Positions 23,516-31,412 of a stretch of DNA of 64,000 nt are shown piece after piece. The notes beneath the pieces were generated by a model. That model saw nothing but the letters and a program-made list of their open reading frames with translations. It searched no databases and was not told the DNA's origin. Each line of letters starts with the position of its first letter. Position 1 is the stretch's first letter. The stretch spans positions 55,239 to 119,238 of the forward strand of contig NZ_LLXV01000001.1 in NCBI RefSeq assembly GCF_001431665.1, written 5' to 3'. Position numbers and translations under genes: made by a program. This DNA is from Stenotrophomonas beteli (lineage in GTDB: Bacteria; Pseudomonadota; Gammaproteobacteria; Xanthomonadales; Xanthomonadaceae).

Positions 23516-24954
23516 TGGCTGACAGCTTCCTGTTCTACGACCTGGAAACCTTCGGCCAGGACCCACGGCGCACCCGCATCTCGCAGTTCGCCGCGATCCG
23601 CACCGATGCAGACCTCAACGAGATCGACAGCCCGGTCAGCTTCTTCGTGCGGCCGGCCGATGACCTGCTGCCCTCGCCTATGGCGACCCTGGTCACCGGC
23701 ATCACGCCGCAGCAGGCCCTGGCCGAAGGCATCAGCGAGGCCGAGGCATTTGATCGCATCAACGAACTGCTGTCGCGGCCCGGTACCTGCGCGCTGGGCT
23801 ACAACACCCTGCGCTTCGATGACGAGTTCGTCCGCTACGGCCTGTTCCGCAACTTCCACGATCCGTACGAGCGCGAGTGGCGCAACGGCAATTCGCGCTG
23901 GGACCTGCTGGACATGCTGCGGCTGATGCGCGCCATGCGCCCTGACGGCATCCAATGGCCGCTGCGCGAGGACGGCGCCACCTCGTTCAAGCTGGAGCAC
24001 CTGGCCGAAGCCAACCACGTACGCGAAGGCGATGCGCACGAAGCGCTTTCGGACGTGCGCGCCACCATTGGCATGGCGCGCCTGTTCAAGCAGTCACAAC
24101 CACGCCTGTGGGACTACGCACTGAAACTGCGCGACAAGCGCTTCGTCGGCAGCCTGCTGGACGTGGCCGCGATGAAGCCGGTGCTGCATGTTTCCATGCG
24201 CTATCCCGCCAGCCGCCTGTGCGCGGCGCCGGTGCTGCCGCTGGCAGTGCACCCCACCATCAGCAACCGGGTGATCGTGTTCGACCTGGACGGCGACATC
24301 GATGACCTGCTGGAACTGCCCGCCGAGGTGATCGCGCAGCGCCTGTACATGCGCGCCAGCGAACTGCCCGAGGGCGTGGCGCGGGTGCCGCTGAAGGAGG
24401 TGCATCTGAACAAGGTGCCGGCACTGATCGCCTGGAACCACCTGCGCGCCGATGACCACGAGCGCCTCAGCCTGGATGTGGCGGCGATCGAGGCCAAGGT
24501 GGAACGGCTGCGCGCGTTCGCCCCGCAGCTGGCCGAGAAGGCGCGCCAGGTCTACAACCAGCCGCGCGCGGCCACCGTGGCCGACGTCGATGCCTCGCTG
24601 TATGACGGCTTCCTCGGCAACGGCGACAAGCCGCTGCTGGCGCTGGCCCGCACCACCGCACCGGAACAGCTGGCCGCGCTCGAAGGCCGCTTCCGCGATC
24701 CGCGCCTGCCCGAGCTGCTGTTCCGCTACCGCGCGCGCAACCACCCCGACAGCCTCGCGCCGGCCGAACGCCAGCGCTGGCAGGATTACCGCCGCCAGCG
24801 CCTGCTCGGAGACGGCGGCCTGGGCGAACTCAACCTGCCCCAGTACCAGCAGCAGCTCGATGCACTGGCCGCCGATGCGCCCGACGACGCGCGGCGCCAG
24901 GCCCTGCTGCAATCGCTGCGCGACTGGGGCCAGCACCTGCAGGAGACACTGTGA
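23515..24954 (+). CDS. sbcB: Exodeoxyribonuclease I
   Basis: A 3'-to-5' single-strand DNA exonuclease used in recombination and mismatch repair. The 479 residues match the E. coli enzyme in size. The DnaQ-like exonuclease residues are visible: FLFYDLETFG at the N-terminus (Asp, Glu), the GYNTLRFDDEFVRYG block (Asp) and HEALSDVRATIGMA (His, Asp), followed by the SH3-like and extended C-terminal domains. It is translationally coupled to kmo (TGATG) and to the DUF2461 gene (GTGA), which is an odd operon mixture of NAD synthesis and DNA repair. Confidence 0.96.
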   Translation: MADSFLFYDLETFGQDPRRTRISQFAAIRTDADLNEIDSPVSFFVRPADDLLPSPMATLVTGITPQQALAEGISEAEAFDRINELLSRPGTCALGYNTLRFDDEFVRYGLFRNFHDPYEREWRNGNSRWDLLDMLRLMRAMRPDGIQWPLREDGATSFKLEHLAEANHVREGDAHEALSDVRATIGMARLFKQSQPRLWDYALKLRDKRFVGSLLDVAAMKPVLHVSMRYPASRLCAAPVLPLAVHPTISNRVIVFDLDGDIDDLLELPAEVIAQRLYMRASELPEGVARVPLKEVHLNKVPALIAWNHLRADDHERLSLDVAAIEAKVERLRAFAPQLAEKARQVYNQPRAATVADVDASLYDGFLGNGDKPLLALARTTAPEQLAALEGRFRDPRLPELLFRYRARNHPDSLAPAERQRWQDYRRQRLLGDGGLGELNLPQYQQQLDALAADAPDDARRQALLQSLRDWGQHLQETL

Positions 24955-25637
24955 GCACCTACTTCTCGGACGCCAGCTTCAGGTTCCTGCGCAGCCTCGC
25001 GCGGCACAATGACAAGGCCTGGTTCAACGAGCACCGCCAGCAGTACGAAGACCACGTGCGGCAGCCGTTCCTGCGCCTGCTGGGAGACCTGCAACCGGCG
25101 CTGGCGGAGGTCAGCGAGCACTTCCGCGCCGATACCCGTGGTGTCGGTGGCTCGCTGTTCCGCATCCACCGCGACGCACGTTTTTCCAACGACAAGTCGC
25201 CGTACAAGACCTGGCAGGGCGCGCGCCTGTTCCACGAGCGTCGCCGCGAGGTGGCCGCGCCGTCGTTCTACGTGCACCTGCAGCCGGGCGAGAGCTTCGT
25301 CGGTGCCGGCCTGTGGCATCCGGAACCGGAAACCCAGCGCCGCGTGCGCCACTTCATCCTCGACAACCCGGGCAGCTGGAAGGCCGCCGCGCATGCGCCG
25401 GCCCTGCGCAAGCGCTTCGATTTCGAGGAAAGCGAGAAGCTGGTGCGTCCGCCGCGCGGCTTCCCGGCCGACTTCGAGTTCATCGACGACCTCAAGCACC
25501 GCAACTGGGTGATGTGGCGCTCGCTGGACGACGCCACGATGACCGGGCCGCGACTGTTGTCCACGCTGGGCAAGGATCTGGCCGGGCTGGGCCCGTTCGT
25601 CGACTACCTGTGCGCGGCACTGGACCTGGAGTTCTGA
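24951..25637 (+). CDS. DUF2461 family protein
   Basis: A 228-residue protein of the DUF2461 (TIGR02453) family, function unknown. Seen family pattern: FLRSLARHNDKAWFNEHRQQYED at the N-terminus, the RIHRDARFSNDKSPYKTWQG block, SFYVHLQPGESFVGAGLWHPEP, and a C-terminal HRNWVMWRSLDDATM. It is soluble with no signal peptide. The start is GTG 24951, overlapping the sbcB stop, and its own stop overlaps the next ATG, so all these genes are coupled. A role in DNA metabolism is suggested only by the neighbour. Confidence 0.87.
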   Translation: MSTYFSDASFRFLRSLARHNDKAWFNEHRQQYEDHVRQPFLRLLGDLQPALAEVSEHFRADTRGVGGSLFRIHRDARFSNDKSPYKTWQGARLFHERRREVAAPSFYVHLQPGESFVGAGLWHPEPETQRRVRHFILDNPGSWKAAAHAPALRKRFDFEESEKLVRPPRGFPADFEFIDDLKHRNWVMWRSLDDATMTGPRLLSTLGKDLAGLGPFVDYLCAALDLEF

Positions 25638-26629
25638 TGCCGCCGCAGCCTGCGCTGGCGCGCCAGCGCCGAGTGCTGGGACGGACCGGCCTGGCGGTTT
25701 CGCCGGTCGGCCTGGGCTGCTCCGGCTTTTGGGGCCATCGTCGCTTCCCCGAAGAGGCGGCGGCAGCCGTGGTCGCCCATGCCCTGGCCCAAGGCGTGAA
25801 TCTGCTCGACACCGGGCACAACTACTCAGGGTTCCATGCCGAGCCGCGCCTGGGCCGCATTCTTCGCCCGCTGCTGAAACAGTACCGGCGCGACGCGCTG
25901 GTGATCTCCAGCAAGGGCGGCACGCTGACCGGCCAGGCCGGCATCAGCGGTGCCGAGCAGCGCAACTTCTCGCCCGCAGCGATCACCGCCAGTTGCGAAG
26001 CCTCGTTGCGCAACCTCGGCCTGGACCATCTGGATATCTACCAGCTGCACGGCGCCAGCGAGCACGACATCAACGACGATCTGCTGGCCGCACTGCAACG
26101 CCTGCGCGAGCGTGGGCTGATCCGGCACACCGGCATCAACACCCACTCCGCGTCGACCCTGCGCTGGATGATCGCCCACCCCGCTGCCTTCGATGTGGTG
26201 CTGCTGGACTACAACGCCCTGCAGCAGGACCGCGAACCCCTGATCGACCAGCTGCACGCCGCCGGCATCGGCGTGCTGGCAGGCACGGTGCTGGCACAGG
26301 GCCATCTGCTGCCCGCGCGTCCGCGCCTGCCACGGCTGGCCGATGGCTGGTACCTGGCGCGCACCTGGCTCAAACCCAGCAGCCGGCAACTGATGCGCAG
26401 CGCCCGCGCGATGCGCAGCGCCGTGGCCGCGATCGACAGCCAGCGGCCCGCCCAGACCGCCTTCGCCTACGCGCTGGGCTACCCCGGCGTGGCCAGCGGC
26501 ATCCTCGGCACCACCCGCATCGGCAGCCTGGATGAAGTGCTGGCGACACGACTGGAGGCGCTCAGTGCTGCCGAGCGCCAGCAGCTGGTGGACGCCTTCG
26601 GTGATGGCCGCCGCTCACCCAGTCATTGA
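25637..26629 (+). CDS. Aldo/keto reductase family oxidoreductase
   Basis: A 330-residue NAD(P)H-dependent (beta/alpha)8 reductase; the substrate cannot be inferred. The family tetrad is visible: Asp in NLLDTGHNYS, Tyr in the same block, Lys in VISSKGGTL and His in IYQLHGAS, then NPHS-like GINTHSAS and the C-terminal GTTRIGSLDEVLA that contacts NADPH. ATG 25637 overlaps the preceding stop (TGATG), and a frame open upstream is antisense-type and ignored. It belongs to the coupled kmo-sbcB-DUF2461 string. Confidence 0.9.
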   Translation: MPPQPALARQRRVLGRTGLAVSPVGLGCSGFWGHRRFPEEAAAAVVAHALAQGVNLLDTGHNYSGFHAEPRLGRILRPLLKQYRRDALVISSKGGTLTGQAGISGAEQRNFSPAAITASCEASLRNLGLDHLDIYQLHGASEHDINDDLLAALQRLRERGLIRHTGINTHSASTLRWMIAHPAAFDVVLLDYNALQQDREPLIDQLHAAGIGVLAGTVLAQGHLLPARPRLPRLADGWYLARTWLKPSSRQLMRSARAMRSAVAAIDSQRPAQTAFAYALGYPGVASGILGTTRIGSLDEVLATRLEALSAAERQQLVDAFGDGRRSPSH

Positions 26630-26670
26630 GTCTTCACCCGGCACGGCCGCCGTTGCGGCAGTCTGGAGGC

Positions 26671-27228
26671 ATGAAGAAGCTCATAGCCCTCGCAATCCTG
26701 CTGGTCCTGGCGCTGGCGCTGGCGGCCTGGTGGTTTGGCGGCCCCTACATGGCCGTCAACGGCCTGTCCAAGGCCATCGAGCAGCGTGACACCGCGCGCC
26801 TGGAGCGCTACGTCGACTTCCCGCGCGTTCGCAGCAGCCTGCGCGCCCAGCTCAACGACTACCTGGTACGCCAGGCCGGTCCAGAAGTGGCCACCAGCCC
26901 GTTCGGCGCCCTGCTCTACGGCCTGGGCGACCAGCTGGGCGGTGCCGCCGTGGACACCATGGTGACCCCGACCGGGATCGGCGCAATGCTGCAGGGCCAC
27001 GTGCTGTGGAAGCGCGGCCGCAATGAACTGCAGGGCGGCGATGCCTTCGGCCCGACCGAACCGGCGCGGCCGCTGAAGAACGCCAAGCACCATTTCGAAG
27101 CGCTGGACCGCTTCGTGATCGACGTTGATCGTGGCCCCGGCCAGCCGCCGTTGAAGGTCGTGCTGGAACCGCAGGGCCTGCGCTGGAAGGTGGTGGACCT
27201 GCAGCTGGGGATGTCGGGCAGCCCTTGA
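26671..27228 (+). CDS. DUF2939 family membrane-anchored protein
   Basis: A 185-residue protein of the DUF2939 family, function unknown. The N-terminus is MKKLIALAILLVLALALAAWW, an uncleaved anchor or signal peptide, followed by GGPYMAVNGLSKAIEQRDTARLERYVDFPRVRSSLRAQL, the family's hallmark block. The C-terminal half is a small soluble domain. ATG 26671 was preferred over an earlier start because GGAGG lies directly before it and the hydrophobic segment then begins at residue 4. It follows the reductase by 41 bases. Confidence 0.85.
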   Translation: MKKLIALAILLVLALALAAWWFGGPYMAVNGLSKAIEQRDTARLERYVDFPRVRSSLRAQLNDYLVRQAGPEVATSPFGALLYGLGDQLGGAAVDTMVTPTGIGAMLQGHVLWKRGRNELQGGDAFGPTEPARPLKNAKHHFEALDRFVIDVDRGPGQPPLKVVLEPQGLRWKVVDLQLGMSGSP

Positions 27229-27251
27229 ACGGCCCCGTGGCCTGAGGGCAA

Positions 27252-27352
27252 TGCCAACCAAGGTTGGCAACTACCGGGGCATGGGGCTCTGGTAGATGCC
27301 CACCTTGGTGGGCATGGATCCAGCACGGCGCCCGCCAAGGTGGGCACCTACC
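27252..27352. repeat. Three-unit SMAG array between convergent genes
   Basis: Unit 1 TGCCAACC/GGTTGGCA (27252-27269) is followed by ACTACC. Unit 2 is GGTAG then ATGCCCACC/GGTGGGCAT (27291-27314). Unit 3 is GCCCGCC/GGTGGGC (27330-27345) followed by ACCTACC. The stems are nearly alike and alternate in direction. It fills the gap between the DUF2939 and nucleotidase stop codons and probably ends both transcripts. Confidence 0.88.
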
Positions 27353-27357
27353 AGGCC

Positions 27358-28302
27358 CTACCCCTCGTTGGCAACGCCGTGCGGTACGTGGCCGGCGGCC
27401 ACATGTTCGCGCGCACTGTCGATGTTGTGCTGCGAATCATCGAAGAAGATGTCGGCGCCAAACGCCTGCAGGAACGGCCCCTTGTGGCGCCCGCCCAGGA
27501 ACAGCGCCTCATCCAGGCGCACACCCCATTCGCGCAGGGTGCGGATCACGCGCTCGTGCGCCGGTGCCGAACGCGCGGTGACCAGCGCGGTGCGGATCGG
27601 TGCGCTTTCGCCGGCCGGGAACACTTCCTGCAGCGTATGCAGGGCCGACAGGAAGCCGCGGAACGGGCCGCCGCTGAGTGGCTCGCGGGCGCGCTCGCGC
27701 TCGTGGCGGCCGAATGCCTCCACGCCCTGCTCGCGCGAGATGCGCTCGCTTTCATCGCCGAAGATCACCGCGTCACCGTCAAAGGCGATGCGCAGCTGCC
27801 CGGCAGGGCGGCCGATGTCGATCTGGTCGGCCGCTGCGGCCGCGGTCTCACCCGGTGGCTTGGGCAGGATGGTCGCTGCGGCAATGCCATGGCGCAGCGC
27901 GCTGCGCACCGATTCGGGGTTGGCCGACAGGAACAGGTCGGTACCGAACGGCTTCACGTACGGCCAGGTCGGCTCACCGGCGGTGAAGGTCGCGCGGATG
28001 ATGCCCAGGCCGTAGTGCTGGATCGAGTTGAAGATGCGCAGGCCGGTATCGGCCGAGTTGCGCGACAGCAGGATCACCTCGACCCGCGGGTTCTCCGGGC
28101 TGGCGCCCTGGTTCAGCGCCAGCAGCTTGCGCACCACCGGAAAGGCCACGCCGGGGCCGAGGATGTCGTCCTCGTGCTGGCGCTGGAACTCGGCGTAGGC
28201 CGCCACGCCATCGCTCTCGAACAGCGCATGGCTTTCCTCGAGGTCGAACAGGGCGCGCGAGGTCACCGCGACGGTCAGCAAACGGGGGGAGTTGTCGCCC
28301 AT
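27358..28302 (-). CDS. Cytosolic 5'-nucleotidase, cN-I type
   Basis: A 314-residue protein of the vertebrate cN-I-like 5'-nucleotidase family, expected to dephosphorylate nucleoside monophosphates such as AMP. Seen: LTVAVTSRALFDLEESH near the start, the aspartate-rich catalytic loop RIAFDGDAVIFGDESERI, VTARSAPAHERVIRTLREWG and the late GADIFFDDSQHNIDSA. ATG 28302 was chosen because AAGGA precedes it and the family N-terminus starts there. It is downstream of nadK on the same strand with a 47-base gap, and both may be co-transcribed. The exact substrate is inferred from the family. Confidence 0.87.
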   Translation of the reverse strand: MGDNSPRLLTVAVTSRALFDLEESHALFESDGVAAYAEFQRQHEDDILGPGVAFPVVRKLLALNQGASPENPRVEVILLSRNSADTGLRIFNSIQHYGLGIIRATFTAGEPTWPYVKPFGTDLFLSANPESVRSALRHGIAAATILPKPPGETAAAAADQIDIGRPAGQLRIAFDGDAVIFGDESERISREQGVEAFGRHERERAREPLSGGPFRGFLSALHTLQEVFPAGESAPIRTALVTARSAPAHERVIRTLREWGVRLDEALFLGGRHKGPFLQAFGADIFFDDSQHNIDSAREHVAAGHVPHGVANEG

Positions 28303-28349
28303 CGGTGGGGGTCCTTCAAGCGATCGGCACGGCCGGCCGCCTATTGTCC

Positions 28350-29123
28350 TCAAAAAACGAACTGTTCGCTCAGGATCCGGTCTTCCAGGTTGTGCTCCGG
28401 GTCGAACAGCAGGGTCACGCGGCGGTCCTTCGACTCACGGATGGTCACCTCGACCACATCGCGGGTCTCGTGCGAATCGGCGGTGACGCTGACCGGACGC
28501 TTGTACGGATCAAGCACGCGGAAGCGTACTTCGGTATCTGCCTTGAGGATCGCCCCGCGCCAGCGTCGCGGCCGGTACGGGGCCAGCGGCGTCAGCGCGA
28601 TGGTATGCGAGCCCAGCGGCAGCACCGGGCCGTGCGCGGAATAGTTGTAGGCGGTACTGCCGGCCGGGGTGGCCACCAGCACGCCGTCACCGATCAGCTC
28701 GGCCACGCGCTCCTGGCCGTTGAGGTCAATGCCGATGTGCGCCGCCTGGCGGGTCTGCCGCAGCAGCGAGACATCGTTGTAGGCCAGCGAGCCGGTACTG
28801 GTGCCGGACTCGGTCAGCGCCACCATTTCCAGCGGGCGCAGGTTGGCCGGTTCAGCGCGCGCGATGCGGGCCTGCACGTCATCGTCGCCCCGGTACTGGT
28901 TCATCAGGAAGCCGACGGTGCCCAGCTTCATGCCGAACACCGGCTTGCCCAGGTGCCCATGCCGATGCAGGGTCTGCAGCATGAAGCCGTCGCCCCCAAG
29001 CGGGCACAGCACGTCAGCCTGCTCCGGCGCGTGATCGCCATAACGCGAGATCATCGCCACGCGGGCCATCTGCGCGGGCTCGGCGGTGCTGGCCAGGAAA
29101 GCGATGCGGGGGGTGTCGCTCAT
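28350..29123 (-). CDS. nadK: NAD kinase
   Basis: Phosphorylates NAD to NADP in the cytosol. The 257 residues have the diacylglycerol-kinase-like motifs GGDG ([13 protein letters not shown]), NDVSLL and [19 protein letters not shown]. This is a shorter form than E. coli NadK (292), as in other Xanthomonadaceae. ATG 29123 ([12 protein letters not shown]) was chosen over an upstream start that adds 20 unrelated residues. It is divergent from the large secreted protein gene, with 322 bases between. Confidence 0.95.
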   Translation of the reverse strand: MSDTPRIAFLASTAEPAQMARVAMISRYGDHAPEQADVLCPLGGDGFMLQTLHRHGHLGKPVFGMKLGTVGFLMNQYRGDDDVQARIARAEPANLRPLEMVALTESGTSTGSLAYNDVSLLRQTRQAAHIGIDLNGQERVAELIGDGVLVATPAGSTAYNYSAHGPVLPLGSHTIALTPLAPYRPRRWRGAILKADTEVRFRVLDPYKRPVSVTADSHETRDVVEVTIRESKDRRVTLLFDPEHNLEDRILSEQFVF

Positions 29124-29445
29124 CAGGCGTGGGTCCGGGGGATTTCGGCAAAGCATACCCGGACGCTCCATGGGTGCAACCACGGGGCCGCAATCGAACC
29201 CGGCACGTTCATCTGCTACGTACCTGCGCAGATCGGATTCCGATCAACGTTGCGAGCCGCAGATGGAATGTGATCGCAACCGCATTCCAGCGATCAGGGC
29301 ATACATCTCTACATCGTCCGATAGGCGTCGTCGCCACGCGTTCTGATGATCGGGGACCCGATGCGCGCACCAGACAGGAACCCGCACGAGCGGAACGCTC
29401 GATGGAATCGCACGCAAAGGGGCAACTCCCAATGAGAGAGACACG
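29124..29445. other. 322-base divergent intergenic region, nadK / metzincin-like gene
   Basis: This stretch is less GC-rich than its surroundings. I see no gene, repeat or strong palindrome. A GAGAGA purine run just before ATG 29446 can act as a ribosome site. Promoters for both directions must lie here, but no -35/-10 pair is convincing. Confidence 0.6.
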
Positions 29446-31299
29446 ATGAAGAATCTCACCGTCACCCTGGCCATGCTGTTGCCCGCCAGTACCTGCCTCG
29501 CCCAGGACTTTGGCGTGCCACTCAACCCCGGCCCGGCGCCTGGCGCAGGCACCGTTTCGGGACAGGGCCTTCTGACCCCAAGCAGCAACGGCTATAACGA
29601 ATGGCTTCCGGATCGATACAGGAATCTCATCTTCACTCTGCGCAACAATGACTGGCAGGATCAGGTGCGACTGCCAATCAACAGGCAGCACCATGGCTAC
29701 AAGACCATTGTCCTCCAGAATCGGGCAAGCTCCCCGAATCATCTGCACGTGCGCGGTAACTTCGCCCACCTTCCGGAGGGTGTGGACAGAATGATGCTGC
29801 CGGCCGGCACCACCCTTTCCGTCGACAACCGCAGTAATCGCTGGAACCTGTTGACGGAGAACATCCGCACACTGAATGGCCCCAATGAAGCACGCTGGCG
29901 TATTCCGTCCAACGGCCGCAAGCTGGCGACAACGCTGAACCTGCGAGACGGCCAGCACGTCAGCCTCGTAGGCCTGCCGGATGGGGCGCACCCCTACGAC
30001 ACGGTCACCGTCCGGCACACTGCGTCATGGCCCAGTACAGTCATCGCGGCGGACACGCTGTTCCCGCGCTCGAACCTCCGGATCGAGTCCGGAGATGTAC
30101 ATCACTACGTATTCGATCCCTTTTTCCGCCGGTGGAAGCTGGACCACGCAACCTATCGTCCGGTGCTCCCGAACGAAGCATCGCAGAAGACGGACTCGGC
30201 ACGCACCCGGGTCACGGCCACCAACGAGAACTTCCGTGGCTACTACCTGGATTTCCCGCGCAGCCCGTCGGACCGTGATCGCCGCATGTTCAAGGTCGCT
30301 GATTCGAAGGTGATCGATCCGAGCTGGGGACTGAAGATCAACGATGACAATATCTTTGACCGCGAGGCCCACGTCTGGACCAATCCTGGCGAAGAGTTCG
30401 AATTCATGTACGTCGACGACGGCGGCCCCGGTTCCGGCCATTGGCACGCACTTCGCTATCCGGTGCCGCGCGTCGACATTGACAAGTCTCGTGGTGGCAA
30501 GGTCGACAACGCCGCCGCACTGCTCACCTGGGTGACCACGGGCGGAGGTACGGTCACGCTGCCAAATGCGTACCAGCGCCTGACGCGGCTGGTCGTGGAG
30601 AATGTTACCGGCACCCCGGCGCATCCAACACCGAGGACGACCACCGTCATCGGCCCCGGGTTGTCGGACAAGGTACTGCCGGGTGAGCAGGTCTCCTATC
30701 GCCTCAGGGACTACAGGTGGGTTCGTGAAACAACCACTGTTGACGTGGTGTTTGCCGTCTCCGGCCAGCTCGGCGAGATCGGTTCGAAGGACATGGCGTT
30801 GGAGCTGATGCGCGAAAGCCTGGCGAAGACCAACCAGGCGCTCGACAACTCGGGCGCAACGTTCCGCTTCCGTGAAGCGGCAGTGCGTGATATCACCGTG
30901 CCGTACTACCTGCCGACCTATGCCATTCCCGAATGGATTGCCAATCATGCACCGCAGGTGATCAGCGACAGCGGCGCGGACGGCGTGTACTTCGGTGGTG
31001 TCGCGACCGGCTGCAACGGCTTCCACCACTCCAAGCCGCGCAAGCAGTTTGCGGTGGCAATGAACCTGCTCTGCCCCACCGACCTGCTTCGTGAGGAAAT
31101 GGGCAAGGCATTGGGCATGAAGGTCAATGGCATGCAGGGCGTCCCGGTCATCGGCTCCGGCAACAAGCTGCCGCTGTATCCGACGCCGGTGCGCTTCGTG
31201 GACGATGGCAACCGCGCCATCAACCCCGGCCAGCGCGATGAAGTGCCGCACATGAACGATGTCGCCGCCGAAGTCGCGCGCTACGGCTACCCGCGTTGA
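29446..31299 (+). CDS. Secreted repeat protein with degenerate metzincin-like domain
   Basis: Not recognised as a characterised protein. The 617 residues start with a signal peptide (MKNLTVTLAMLLPASTCLAQ). Residues about 75-134, 176-232, 262-337 and 371-428 look like diverged repeats: each has LP near the front, a central V-rich strand and ends in an aromatic before W (NRWNLL, FRRWKLD, GHWHALR, YRWVRE). Residues about 430-617 resemble M12B/reprolysin-type metzincins (VDVVFAVSGQLGEIGS, GATFRF, GVATGC, AMNLLCP). The zinc motif HExxHxxGxxH is replaced by E550-E551-M-G-K554-A-L-G557-M-K-V560, so all three histidines are missing while the glutamate and glycine remain. It is likely a non-catalytic secreted binding protein (inference). 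Codon and base use look less GC-rich than the neighbours. Confidence 0.6.
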   Translation: MKNLTVTLAMLLPASTCLAQDFGVPLNPGPAPGAGTVSGQGLLTPSSNGYNEWLPDRYRNLIFTLRNNDWQDQVRLPINRQHHGYKTIVLQNRASSPNHLHVRGNFAHLPEGVDRMMLPAGTTLSVDNRSNRWNLLTENIRTLNGPNEARWRIPSNGRKLATTLNLRDGQHVSLVGLPDGAHPYDTVTVRHTASWPSTVIAADTLFPRSNLRIESGDVHHYVFDPFFRRWKLDHATYRPVLPNEASQKTDSARTRVTATNENFRGYYLDFPRSPSDRDRRMFKVADSKVIDPSWGLKINDDNIFDREAHVWTNPGEEFEFMYVDDGGPGSGHWHALRYPVPRVDIDKSRGGKVDNAAALLTWVTTGGGTVTLPNAYQRLTRLVVENVTGTPAHPTPRTTTVIGPGLSDKVLPGEQVSYRLRDYRWVRETTTVDVVFAVSGQLGEIGSKDMALELMRESLAKTNQALDNSGATFRFREAAVRDITVPYYLPTYAIPEWIANHAPQVISDSGADGVYFGGVATGCNGFHHSKPRKQFAVAMNLLCPTDLLREEMGKALGMKVNGMQGVPVIGSGNKLPLYPTPVRFVDDGNRAINPGQRDEVPHMNDVAAEVARYGYPR

Positions 31300-31308
31300 T
31301 GACCTGAT

Positions 31309-31333
31309 CGCTGGCCGCCATCGGTGGCCAGCG
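31309..31333 (+). terminator. First hairpin after the metzincin-like gene
   Basis: Arms CGCTGGCC and GGCCAGCG around a nine-base loop, with no T run. It may assist the stronger hairpin 14 bases later. Confidence 0.4.
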
Positions 31334-31346
31334 ATCCCGGATACAG

Positions 31347-31372
31347 AACGGCCCCGCTTTCGCGGGGCCGTT
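31347..31372 (+). terminator. Strong hairpin terminator between convergent genes
   Basis: Perfect 11-bp arms AACGGCCCCGC and GCGGGGCCGTT with a TTTC loop, followed on the plus strand by CCGTTTC. It lies between the metzincin-like gene and the end of the glutamate dehydrogenase gene and could act on both strands. Confidence 0.75.
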
Positions 31373-31412
31373 CCGTTTCACGCATGCCAGGCATGGCCCG
31401 GCACTACATCAC

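Noticed and set aside
27252..27352. CRISPR array
   Set aside because: The units are palindromes of changing stem sequence with short irregular gaps and no constant spacers, and there are no cas genes.
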